Assembly: GCA_030762935.1 (NCBI GenBank) | Contig: CM060883.1 | Location: 52,846,001-52,910,000, forward strand | Direction: 5' to 3' | DNA from: Hymenopus coronatus | Taxonomy: Eukaryota; Arthropoda; Insecta; Mantodea; Hymenopodidae | Length of the DNA stretch: 64,000 nt | Shown: one piece after another, positions 12,579 through 21,941 of the stretch | Position numbering within the stretch: position 1 is the first letter of the stretch | Layout: each line of letters starts with the position of its first letter | Translations under genes and position numbers: made by a program | Notes under the pieces: generated by a model | What the model was told of the DNA's origin: nothing | What the model saw: the letters and a program-made list of their open reading frames with translations, nothing else | Databases searched by the model: none

Positions 12579-13440
12579 ATCTGATGTGTTACACTCGCGT
12601 GCCTTTCTCTAGCTACTCTACAAACAAACGTCTTACAAAAGATAATTCTTCTTTCAACACCACACTAATCGAGATAAACATTAGCAGAATTTTGTTACTT
12701 AGTTCCTTATAAGTAGACTGGAACTAAGGGAATGCACTAGGCTAAAGTGATAGTCAAACGTTTTAAAAGCTTTCGTTATGTGATTGTCATTGCAAATCGC
12801 CACTTTGCTTGGCCAGTCGTAGAAAAAAAAACGAACACTCCCATCTGTGAAAAGTATAAGTACTTCACAACTGAAACTAATAACAAGGAATACCGCTAAA
12901 ACGGTAAGTTCCACGAAAATAATGTATATGACAACTTGTTTATTTTAACGAGATCTACATTTTTTGTATAATAAGCTTTTTTTCTATCTCTTATGGTTTA
13001 CTAGTTATTCTAAGTTACGCAAAATTCATCTAGAATAAAGAGGTCTTTAGAAGCTATTCTCAGAAAATTAAAGATATACATTTTATTTGTGATAGAAATG
13101 ACTTTAATATGTGATATTTTAATCAAAATCATTAGAGCCATTTTTAAGAAAACCAAATTTTTGAACCAAATTAGGGATGGGGGGGATTTTCTTGAAAATC
13201 TTCGTATCACATCCTTGGAAGATACCAAACTTAAATACTAAGTTTGGTATTTAACAGTCTTTTCGTTTTTGAGCTATGCTGTCCACACACACATGGACCT
13301 GTTTCTGAAAATGCTTTTTTGGATTCAGGGGGTCCTGAAACATGGATTCTGGTAAAATCTCGACATTGAATTTTTGGGTGGAATACAATACTTCTCTATC
13401 CCTATGTACATTGTGCATACAGGGCTAGAGAAAGCATAAA
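12579..13440 (+). repeat. Repeat R, full-length copy in LC3 intron 4
   Basis: Starts ATCTGATGTGTTACACTCG and ends CTAGAGAAAG. All internal blocks are present, including the GGGGGG run, the AAACTTAAATACTAAG block and the CACACACATGG tract. Confidence 0.85.
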
Positions 13441-13461
13441 TTAATTAACATTTTTGGAACT

Positions 13462-13610
13462 ATGGATACAAAAAATCTAAAATGGGAAACACACATAAAT
13501 CACCTAGCAAACAAATTAAATTCAAACACATTTGTGAAAAGAACTCTGTCATACCACATAGGCAAGAAAACTATAAGAATGAAGATTTCAGAAGAAAAGA
13601 AATATACCTC
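13462..13610 (+). pseudogene. Short non-LTR RT fragment
   Basis: Plus-strand MDTKNLKWETHINHLANKLN followed by FVKRTLSYHIGKKTIRM resembles the 'LDxxLxWxxHIxxLxxKLN' thumb region of Jockey-type RTs. It lies just beyond the TAG of LC3 exon 4 on the opposite strand, within intron 4 or the 3' UTR. Confidence 0.6.
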
Positions 13611-13630
13611 TCTTGATATCACAGCCTCCC

Positions 13631-13805
13631 CTAAGGTCCCACTGATCCACCGAAAACTTCCTGTGAGGCATATGTGACATAGAGGAAGCCATCTTCACTG
13701 CAGTGTTCACTATACACCTCAGCCAAAGTCTTTGATAATGACAACATTGAGCGATTATTCACAAGGAGGTAAAAGGCTTGTGTTGAACATATCTGCATTC
13801 TATTC
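13631..13805 (-). CDS. MAP1LC3: LC3-like gene, exon 4 with the processing glycine
   Basis: The minus-strand exon starts at 13805 after GTTGCAG with one base that completes the exon 3 Arg codon, then reads NRMQICSTQAFYLLVNN and later EDGFLYVTYASQEVFG. This is the C-terminal half of the ubiquitin-like fold, ending in the Phe-Gly that Atg4 cleaves after. Two ends are possible. Read through, the frame gives GSVGP and then TAG at 13631-13633. Alternatively a weak donor (TCG/GTGGAT) after 13651 splits the Gly codon in a phase that fits the acceptor at 12067. The usual acidic KDEDG stretch is CSEDG here. A retrotransposon RT fragment begins about 20 bp beyond the TAG. Confidence 0.9.
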
Positions 13806-14000
13806 CTGCAACAATTAAAGTACCTTCATAACTAGAAAGGTCTACTATATATTTACATTAAATACAATTATACTATAATAAAATACACTATAAAATGTAA
13901 TATGGTATACAATAGACTAGTGATTAATAGCTTTTCAGCCTAAGTATGTACAAATTCACTCACAACAGTACTAAATAAATTAATCCAACTAAATTTAACT

Positions 14001-14185
14001 GTAATGAGTCACCTTTTTACACTTTTTGCTCTAACTTTGCCTACATTTGGGAAGACCGGTTTCAGGGTACTTTAACACTATCTGACTCCCCGGAACTGAA
14101 GATAGGGTTAAAGTACCCTACAGCCGGTCTTCCCAAATGAAGGCATAGTTGGAGCAAAAAGTGTAAAAAGGCAACTCATTATATT
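14001..14185. mobile_element. Hairpin MITE with 11-bp target duplication
   Basis: Two arms of about 80 bp (14003-14079 and 14098-14180) pair almost perfectly around a short loop. Both contain TTTGGGAAGACCGG or its complement and the TTTTTACACTTTTTGCTC block. TAAATTTAACT flanks it at 13990-14000 and 14186-14196. It lies about 200 bp from LC3 exon 4. Confidence 0.8.
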
Positions 14186-14574
14186 TAAATTTAACTATGG
14201 CGCTCCACTATCTAAAATACTTCTTTTTATTTGATAAATTAATCCAAATTTTAGAATTATGATAACAGAAAATAAAATATTTCAACTCTATCAACATAAA
14301 GTCTCTCTAAACGTCCACAAAGACTTTATACTTTACACTACAATTATTTTTCTCTCCTCTAACTGTTCATTTTTTGTGAATGTATCTGGAATGATTTGGA
14401 TTTGATACAGTAATATCTATAAAATTCAACTTAAGGAATAAGCTATATTATGACATCATAATTGAGTTCTCCAATAGAATGGGACACAAAGCTGAAGTGT
14501 GTCATGCACTATCAAATATAATGAAAAAAAATTATCACAAATTTATTTTGTATTGTTGAACTTTTTCTTTCTTT

Positions 14575-14930
14575 TTTCTGTTGCTTATCTAAGTAGAGAG
14601 GTATTGCATTCCATCCATAAATGTGATATTAAATGTCAGCCAAAATACATGCTCTGAAGTCCCCTGGTCACACTTTAAAAAACTGTATGACATGCAAGAT
14701 CAAATGCCAAACCTGGTATTAGTTTAGCATCCTCGAAGGATACAACATAATCCCACTTCAAACTACTATTTATATGGAAAGATGTTTTTATTTTTTTATT
14801 TTCTCAAAAATGCCATTTTCTTCTAGTCTTTGAGGTCTTCATTCTGAATGGATTTTTAAAAACTTGTAAACCATAAGAAATAGGCAAAAGCTTACTACAG
14901 AAAACATGTATCTCATTAAATCTCTTGGGG
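14575..14930 (-). repeat. Repeat R, partial reversed copy
   Basis: Shows the reversed blocks GAGAGGTATTGCATTCCA, CCAAACCTGGTATTAG and TTTCTCAAAAATGCCATTT. Strongly diverged. Confidence 0.65.
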
Positions 14931-14999
14931 TCAGAAGACCAGCGCTTTATAGATTTGAATTGTCAAATATTTTAAACTTTTTACTGTAAAATTGCTATT

Positions 15000-16050
15000 T
15001 GTTTTTTTCTCATGATTAATGTAAAGGGAATGGAATTTCAAAACCAGGCTAAATCAATAGTCAAATCTTTCAAAAGCTGTCACTATGTATTTGATATTGA
15101 AATTCAATTCTTTCTATGGCCAGGAGAAAAGCAAATTAGATATGAAATGGATAAGGACTTCCTGTGTGAGAAAATGGTATGTATTCTAAAGTGAAAAACT
15201 GAAAACAATAACAGGGAATGACTGCCTCTGTGGTCAAGTGGTCAGTAAGCTGAGTTCTCACCCACAAGTCCGGGGTTCGATTTCCAGCTGGGGTGGGGAA
15301 TTTTTCGTTAACCAGAATTATTCCCTATTCCCCATAGAGTCTGGAAGTATGAATGTGTACGTGTTTATAAAGTTCATTAACCCAATGTTCTGAACCTACA
15401 ATTTCATAAGTCAAAGCCCCCGATATGACCATTGAATTTAAAGTGGTCTATACAAATAAATAAAAAAAACAGGAAATATCTCAGAAATTGTTAACTCAAT
15501 AAAAAAAAAAAAAAAAGTATATGACAAACTGTGTTTTAACGAGATCTACATTTTTTTTTTTTTTTTTGGAGAACTTTTTCTGTATCTCTCAAGAGTTTAC
15601 AAGTTATGCAAAACTCAGTTCACAATGAAGAGAAAATCAGAGGCTGTTTCCAGAAAATTCAAGATGTACATTTTAATCATGTAAATTATCCTTAGTATAT
15701 AGTATTTTAATAAAAATTGTTAGAGCCATTTTTGAGAAAATCAACTTTTTCGAAAAATTTTCCATGTAAAAGGTAGTTTGGGACATCTTTTTAACACCTT
15801 TGTGTTGCATCATCCTTGAAGATGCTGAACTTAAATATCAAGCATGGTGTTTACTCAACTTTTTCATTTTTGAGTTTCGTCCTCACACACAATCATCCAC
15901 ATGCACACAGACAAGTGCACAGATTTTTATCCAAAAATCTGCCTTTGGGACTCAGAGGACCACAAAAATATTTCCAGTGAAATCTTCACATTATATTTTT
16001 GGATAGAATACAATATATTCTCTACCTACTATGTAAATAGTATATATCAT
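15000..16050 (+). repeat. Repeat R, copy split by a SINE
   Basis: Blocks TAGTCAAATCTTTCAAAAGCTG, ACGAGATCTACATT and AAGATGCTGAACTTAAATA are in order, with a tRNA-like SINE (15217-15466) inserted near AACAGGGA. Confidence 0.75.
15217..15466 (+). mobile_element. SINE-E, tRNA-derived, inside repeat R
   Basis: TCTGTGGTCAAGTGGTCAG, B-box GGTTCGATTTCC (15274-15285), and end CAAATAAATAAAAAAAAC. Short duplicated target sequence (AACAGG with AA) from repeat R. Confidence 0.8.
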
Positions 16051-16330
16051 GACATGATTCTCGCTGTCGAGAAGTGTTCATGAAGTGGCAGATGTCATAG
16101 ATGTGTCGGCATGAATGGAAAATTGCATTTTGCATGATAGATTGGAGACAGAAAAGTTATTGGCCCAATGGTGACTGCGAATCGACACAGCGAATGTGAC
16201 TTTCAACTTTGAAGCTTGTATTTGGAGTTATTTAAGGGAAATCCGAAGTACTTTTTACGTCCAGTTCTTTCTTACTTTCTATGAGACCTGAATACATCAT
16301 TATACTACGGAAACCAAGCAGCAATTAAAA

Positions 16331-16740
16331 TAATAGGTATTGGTTTAATTGTTGTTTTTTTTTCACACAAGACGTGTGTAGGACAGGAAAAATGAAAATG
16401 GCGTGTTATTTATGGACGCTCTTTAACTACGGTTGTTCTCAGCGTCCCATTCTAAATTGGGCGTGAAAGACTGCTTAATTTTGCTCAGAGGCCTCTCTAT
16501 CAGTCTCGAGGTTCTTTTACGTGCAGCTGCATCATCCTCTGCCGGGTTTGAACCCGCTATCTTGGGTATATGAAATCAGCATGGTAACCATTACACCACG
16601 GAGGGCGATTGTAGGACAGGAGTCGGATAGGTCTTTTTTTTTTTTTTTTTTTTTTTTCAGTCTGACTCTACCTATCCAACTCCTGTCCTACACACGGCTT
16701 GTGTGAAAAAGCAATTAAACCAATACCCATTGACCATAAT
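16331..16740. repeat. Inverted SINE-A ends interrupted by SINE-B
   Basis: TTGGTTTAATTG...CACACAAG at 16340-16370 faces its complement at 16700-16735. GTAGGACAGGAGTCGGATAGG (16611-16631) faces CCTATCCAACTCCTGTCCTAC across a T run (16634-16657). The left half is split by SINE-B at 16388-16609. Confidence 0.7.
16388..16609 (-). mobile_element. SINE-B inside SINE-A
   Basis: The perfect 11-bp duplication TGTAGGACAGG (16377-16387, 16610-16620) is itself SINE-A sequence. The minus strand carries the tRNA-like CTCCGTGGTGTAATGGTTACC and B-box-like GGGTTCAAACCC. An internal part of the body is deleted. Confidence 0.85.
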
Positions 16741-16997
16741 AGTTGGCTATACTATAAATTCTAGGCTTAAAGCACTTACAACATTGTAAGTTGCCATTGA
16801 GGTTGTCACCTCAAAATAATTTGAGATCACCTTGTATGGTTTACAGGGAAACATGCGAGTCAGTTGAGAAATTCAATGCTATGCCAGTATGTTGCCATGG
16901 TAGCTGAGTGGCAGAGCAACCGGCTAGAAAGCGGAAGATCCGTGGTTCAAATCCCGGCTATTGCATTGAATTTTTCAGTCTGACTCTACCTATCCAA
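16741..16997 (+). mobile_element. SINE-A copy
   Basis: Body as in 4291-4600, with ATGGTAGCTGAGTGGCAGAGC, B-box GGTTCAAATCC (16944-16954) and ending CAGTCTGACTCTACCTATCC. Confidence 0.8.
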
Positions 16998-17009
16998 TTA
17001 AAATAATAG

Positions 17010-17247
17010 TTTGCTTCCGGGGAATCTGCTCCAAAGAAGGCAAAGAGGTCCCATTAGCCGGAAAACTGATGGTAACAATTGTTTGGGATGCCAAACGTGT
17101 CGCCCTGACTTTTTAGAAAAAGGAAAAACTATTACTAGACAATACTATAGTGAGCTATTGGCCCGATTCGACAAAAATTTTAAGGAGACACGGCCCCATT
17201 TGACGAAGAAGAAAATGCTATTTCACCACAATACAAAGTACTCATAG
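17010..17247 (+). pseudogene. Mariner transposase fragment
   Basis: The plus-strand frame reads FLEKGKTITRQYYSELL and RPHLTKKKMLFHHNT, typical of the segment between the second and third catalytic acidic residues of mariner. IVWDAKRVAL appears only in another frame, so a frameshift is present. The LFHQDNAPAH motif is LFHHNTKYS here, losing its Asp. No terminal repeats were located. Confidence 0.8.
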
Positions 17248-17651
17248 TACACTCGGTAGGTACTGTAAGTGCCAAGTGACAGTTTCGTGCATATTTGAAC
17301 GAGATACTTCCAGACTGTTCATGCACCTCGTCGATTCTCTCAAATAATGAGATCCACTACAGATGCGCTGACGAGGGTCGCTCTGATCTCTCTTTGTCAG
17401 AAACATCTGTTCTCATATTTTTAAACATGAGTCACGTTCGAACACTTGCTGCATTCATCACACCTGCGCCATAAATGGTAACAAGTCTGCGGTGAATGCC
17501 ACAGGGTCTATCGAATATTTTCCGCCAGCAGAAAACGAGTAACACCTCGCACCTCAGTCGACGGGAATCTCAATCACCACAGCTATCTCTGCACTTATCA
17601 CATGACAAGGTCCGAACTGCAATTGCATGAGCCAACTGTCCACATCACACT

Positions 17652-18309
17652 GAAACAGTGTTGCCAACTCGTGATTATTTTTTTTCCGTCAGTCAACACC
17701 CAAAAATCCGTCAAAATTACAAATTTCCGTATTTTCTATCAAAAATAGAAATTAAGGGATCTAATTGCACAACGATTAGAGCAGCTTCTGCAACTGCACG
17801 TGCATATGTATGCTTGATAAGCTGAAATGGCAATTTTGACTGTGAAGTTAAAAGCTGCTTTTAAATGTTTCCTACTTTTTTCACGAAGAAGTAAATCTGA
17901 CAAGCTCACATTCATGTTGCATTGGCAACATTTGCACTGCGCACTACTAGGTTCCCGGGCACCTCCATCACCGTTCCTTTAATTGTTCATTATTTAACAA
18001 TTCTTTCTAAAATGCCGTACATACGCTTAGCCTTCTGTTCAATGAGGTAATTAAAATGGAAAGAACAAACCACAACAACAACAACAAACTACACACTATA
18101 AAGTAACTTAAACATGCAACTAGGAACCACATTGGAACATCGAATTAGCATTGCGTTCACTATACTGCATCTAGAATTCATACTGATTCATAAAGTAAAT
18201 ATTTAAATCCGCAAGTTTTTCTAAGGAAAGCCAACATAAACATTAATTGATAAATTCTAATAATATCCGTCAAAACTAGTTTTTCCCGATATACAAGTTG
18301 GCAACCCTG
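17652..18309. mobile_element. Non-autonomous DNA transposon with CAG-GTTGCCAACT ends
   Basis: The inverted ends are CAGTGTTGCCAACTCGT (17656) and the complement of CAGGGTTGCCAACTTGT (to 18309). A direct repeat CACATCACACT lies at 17641-17651 and 18310-18320, leaving four bases unexplained at the left end. The ends resemble hAT-type termini, but hAT duplications are 8 bp, so the superfamily is open. No ORF. Confidence 0.65.
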
Positions 18310-18408
18310 CACATCACACTTAATACCAAAACCAATAATAATTGGTTGCCAAAATACAGGTGCATGGACTGTATGTGCAAAGTTCCTTAATTTCTGGATG
18401 GCTCCCAT

Positions 18409-18700
18409 AATTTAATCAAAATCGTTGGAGAAACCTTTGAGAAAATAAACCACAAAATGTTTAAAGGTAGTTTGGAGGGAAGGGATTTTCTTTAAAATCT
18501 TCGTGTTACATTCTGGAAAGATCCTGAACTTAAATACCAAGTTCTGTATTTAACAAACTTCGTTTATGGGTTTATCTCTTCAGACATACACACACGGCGG
18601 GGCCAGGGAATATATACCTCCAGTGAAATGTCAACTTCGAGTTTTTGGTTGGAATTCAATACTTCCCCACTTACTGTAAGTACACAGTAGAGAAAGTAAG
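18409..18700 (+). repeat. Repeat R, 3' half
   Basis: Begins at TTTAATCAAAATCGTTGGAG and ends CAGTAGAGAAAGTAAG. Confidence 0.8.
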
Positions 18701-18909
18701 AAAGAAATTCCGCCCTGGTCGGGAATTGAACGGGAGCACTTTGATGTTAGAAACGAATCCTCAGAGGAACAGGAGTCAGATTCAAATATTTACTAGTTCA
18801 AGAAGGCACTAGTTCAATTTAATAATATGCAATACAATAAATACATAGATGCATAGCTATCCAATAAAAGTGTTGCTTAGGTACATAAACCATTTTATTT
18901 CCACTTGAA

Positions 18910-18943
<34 letters not shown>

Positions 18944-18945
<2 letters not shown>

Positions 18946-19685
18946 TCAGATGTGTTCCATTCACACGACTTTCTCTACCAACTTTGTTACAAAGATTATT
19001 CCTTTATCTACATCCTGGTAATCGAAATAAACAGATAGCGGAAAGGGTTGTTTGTATTAGTTCCTTCTTAGCATAAGGTAAATAAGATAATGCCCGAGGC
19101 TAAAACGATAGTCAAATCTTTTAAAAAGCCGGTCGCTATGTGAAACAATTGAAATTGGGTTCGTTTTTGCACGGCCAGGAGTAAAACAAAGAAAAACGAA
19201 AGATGACCTCCCGTATGAGAAAAGTTAAAGAGGCTTAAAATTTAAATCAATAACAAGGAATATCTCTACAACGGCTAACTGCACAAAAATAGATGTACAT
19301 GACAGAAATTGTGTATTTCATCGAGCTCTACATTTTTATGCGCAAGTTTTTGTCTACCTCTTACGGTTTACCACTTATGAGAATTCATCCAGAATGAAGA
19401 CTTTTTCCAGGCTATTCGCAGAAAATTCAAAGTTTACATTTTTTTCGTGTGAATATATTTGATATACGCCATTTAATCAAAATCGCAAGTCATTTTTAAG
19501 AAAAACAAATTTAAAAACGTGCCACGTAAAGCGTAGTTTGGGGTGAGGGATTTTCTTGTAAACTTTCGTGTCGCATCCTTGGAAGATACTAAACTTAAAT
19601 ACCAAAACGCGCGCGGATCTTTTTCTAAAAATGCTTTTTATGGAATCATTTCCGATGAAATCTCGGTATCGAAAGGTCAACGTGA
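18944..19685 (+). repeat. Repeat R, nearly full copy
   Basis: Begins with CAGATGTGTTCCATTCACAC directly after a 32-base A run (18912-18943). The last part beyond the CGGTATCGAA block is lost at a fold-back element. Confidence 0.8.
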
Positions 19686-19699
19686 ATTATGAAAATCTT

Positions 19700-19880
19700 T
19701 AAAGATTTGAAGTTTTCTCGGTATTGATTATTACATATGACTTCATGGGATAGCAACCAAGCTATATTGGAATAAGAGAAATCCACATTCGTCCCTGACG
19801 AAGACCACCAAGTCAAGATGGTCTAAAGCTTGGATTTCTGATTCCTTATTAACTCTGCTGCTATCCCGTGAAGTCATCTG
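19700..19880. mobile_element. Fold-back element
   Basis: Arms ATGACTTCATGGGATAGCA (19737 on) and CTATCCCGTGAAGTCAT (19861-19877) pair over about 45 bp, with the AGAAATCC blocks also matching. TTATGAAAATCTT flanks the region at 19687-19699 and 19881-19893, a possible 13-bp duplication. Confidence 0.6.
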
Positions 19881-20754
19881 TTATGAAAATCTTGGTATAA
19901 TCAAGAGCTACAATACTGGAGTTGAAGAATTTCAAAAGAGCTATTAGACTGAGCTACACGTGACCCGCCTGTCACATGCATATCAGAGATTTGAAGAAAC
20001 CAGGACACAAGTTCCTGTGACTGACATTCATTTTAAATTTAGACACAAAGAGAAACGATAACGCTCCCTCGTTTTCTCGAACTAACAGTCTTGCGTAAGT
20101 CCATGAATCATTATAAATGTATTTTGGTTAAAAACATGAATAACTGACACCGCAATTATTTGCAATCGATGACATTTTATGGCAAACATCTAACTGCAGC
20201 CTCAGGGCTGTGCGCCACGGTTGATCCCTTCTCGAATAAAATTGAGACAATGCGGCAGAAGCATTTGAAGTAAGCCTCAGAAATATGTAGGTTGCGCCAG
20301 CAGTAATAGCTGTGCTAAACAAATTCGAGGTAGTACCGGAACTGAGTACATATATGTACGGATTACCGTCGGTTGATAGCAATTTTCTATAGCGAAATAA
20401 ATAAAGATTATAGTAAAAATATGTACGTGCAGCGAGTAAGATTACAGAAATGTAATTTTAAAAGATAATCACGAATGTCATCAGAATTAAATCCACCAAA
20501 TAGTGTGTAATATGCAATCTTAAAATAAAATGAAGAGAAAATTATGTATTACTTCGAGAAAACCCTGCTAAAGCGATTTCTAAGTACGACAAGAAAAGTA
20601 ATCCGAGTAGGTATTATCGTATGAATCGCACCAAAAGTCAAATATGAAATTGGGTGAAAATAAAACTAATCACAATAGCCAAAGGTATGGCTTTACAAAA
20701 TGTGGATGAAATTTATACACATATAGCTAACCCGCAGCTGAAAAGTTACCTTTG

Positions 20755-21529
20755 ATAAACATTTAAAAACCTCCTCGACCGTACCGCCAGGACCTCGTAA
20801 GATTGACCGGCAGTTGCAGAGATTTCCAAATATATTCTGGAGAAAACATATTTCATCAACAAATAACGGACCAACAGAGTCTCATAAAAAGGTTAACTGC
20901 ATAAAATCAGTTTATTGAAAGGTTCTTCACTATTATAAGCTTGCTTCCGCCTAAAGTCTTCTGATTTTACACAAGAAATTGCAACACTGGGTTACAATCT
21001 TTGCTGCCTAATTTGCCAGCTCATTCACCGGCTAGCCAGTGTGACCAGGAATCCATGAACACTCCACATTAACGCCGGAAGACTATAAAACATGGATGGG
21101 CATATTGGTACAACTTACGAAGACTTTGAAGTACACTAAGGGAATCACTCAAAATAAGGCAGTCATCCAATGTGGCATACAGCTCTGCATTATAAATGGA
21201 TGTACTACTATAAAAACCGAATGTATATGGTTCGGTTCCTAAACATAGGCACATCCAACACCATGGGTGAACTTCCATTATAAATACAAATTCGGTCCTT
21301 GTAATTTACAATTCATAATAATAAAATAAAATAAGTACAGATACTAGATACATGCATCGTAGACTTACGGTATGCCATCATCCCAAGATCTACGTAGGAT
21401 GTCGCACATAAGTAAGGGAGTGCACCCTCTCCGAGTGCAGCTCTCTGAAACGAAAACCCGCAGGACTTGGACTAGGCGAGATGTTTCTATAACGTTCGTC
21501 CAGCTTGGTGTGGATAAAAGGAATAAACG
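20755..21529 (-). pseudogene. Degenerate I-like element ORF2, RNase H part
   Basis: Diverged relative of the intact element at 32959-36648. Shared minus-strand peptides include STSIYNAELYA, DCLILSDSLSVLQSLR and AGFRFREL. Stops and deletions are frequent. It is interrupted at about 21530 by the Jockey-like element and resumes at 25621, with about 220 bp of the intact element unrepresented at the junction. Confidence 0.85.
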
Positions 21530-21539
21530 TTAATGCGGA

Positions 21540-21941
21540 AACCGGCCAGCCCCCGAACCCTGCCCCTCGAGAGCGAATGGAGACCGGGTCACGACCAGTC
21601 TGCCACCAACACAATATGAGCGCGCCCCTAACGCGACACAACACAAACACCAACACACACAGGCTAACACACAAACACGTACACATAAACCACCACCACC
21701 GTTGGGAGATTCAGTCTTCTGCCCAACAGCGCTCACCACCCGGGAAGCATTTGAGAATGGAATGGCCTTGAGGGAGCTCTTAAGAAAGCTAGATTGCTCC
21801 TCAACGATAGCTTACAGCAAGTTTAAAATACATAGCAAATGGCTCCTGGAACTAATTACAGATGACCGCGCAGACCCAATGTACCTGTTCAATTACCTCA
21901 CCACATATCTCCTAGTAATTGCGGAAACTTACCATGGCTAG
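21540..21941 (+). pseudogene. Jockey-like ORF1, C-terminal remnant
   Basis: The frame ending at TAG 21939-21941 is open back to the start of the element. It gives an Asn/Thr/His-rich stretch, then LGDSVFCPTALTTREAFENG and a short C-terminal domain ending AETYHG. The ORF2 ATG (21934) overlaps its stop by eight bases, the usual coupling in Jockey-like elements. The N-terminal part, including any CCHC knuckles, is missing through 5' truncation. Confidence 0.55.

Noticed and set aside
13631..13805. LC3 exon as part of a processed retrocopy
   Set aside because: The coding blocks are separated by introns with GT/AG borders and keep phase, so this is not an intronless copy.
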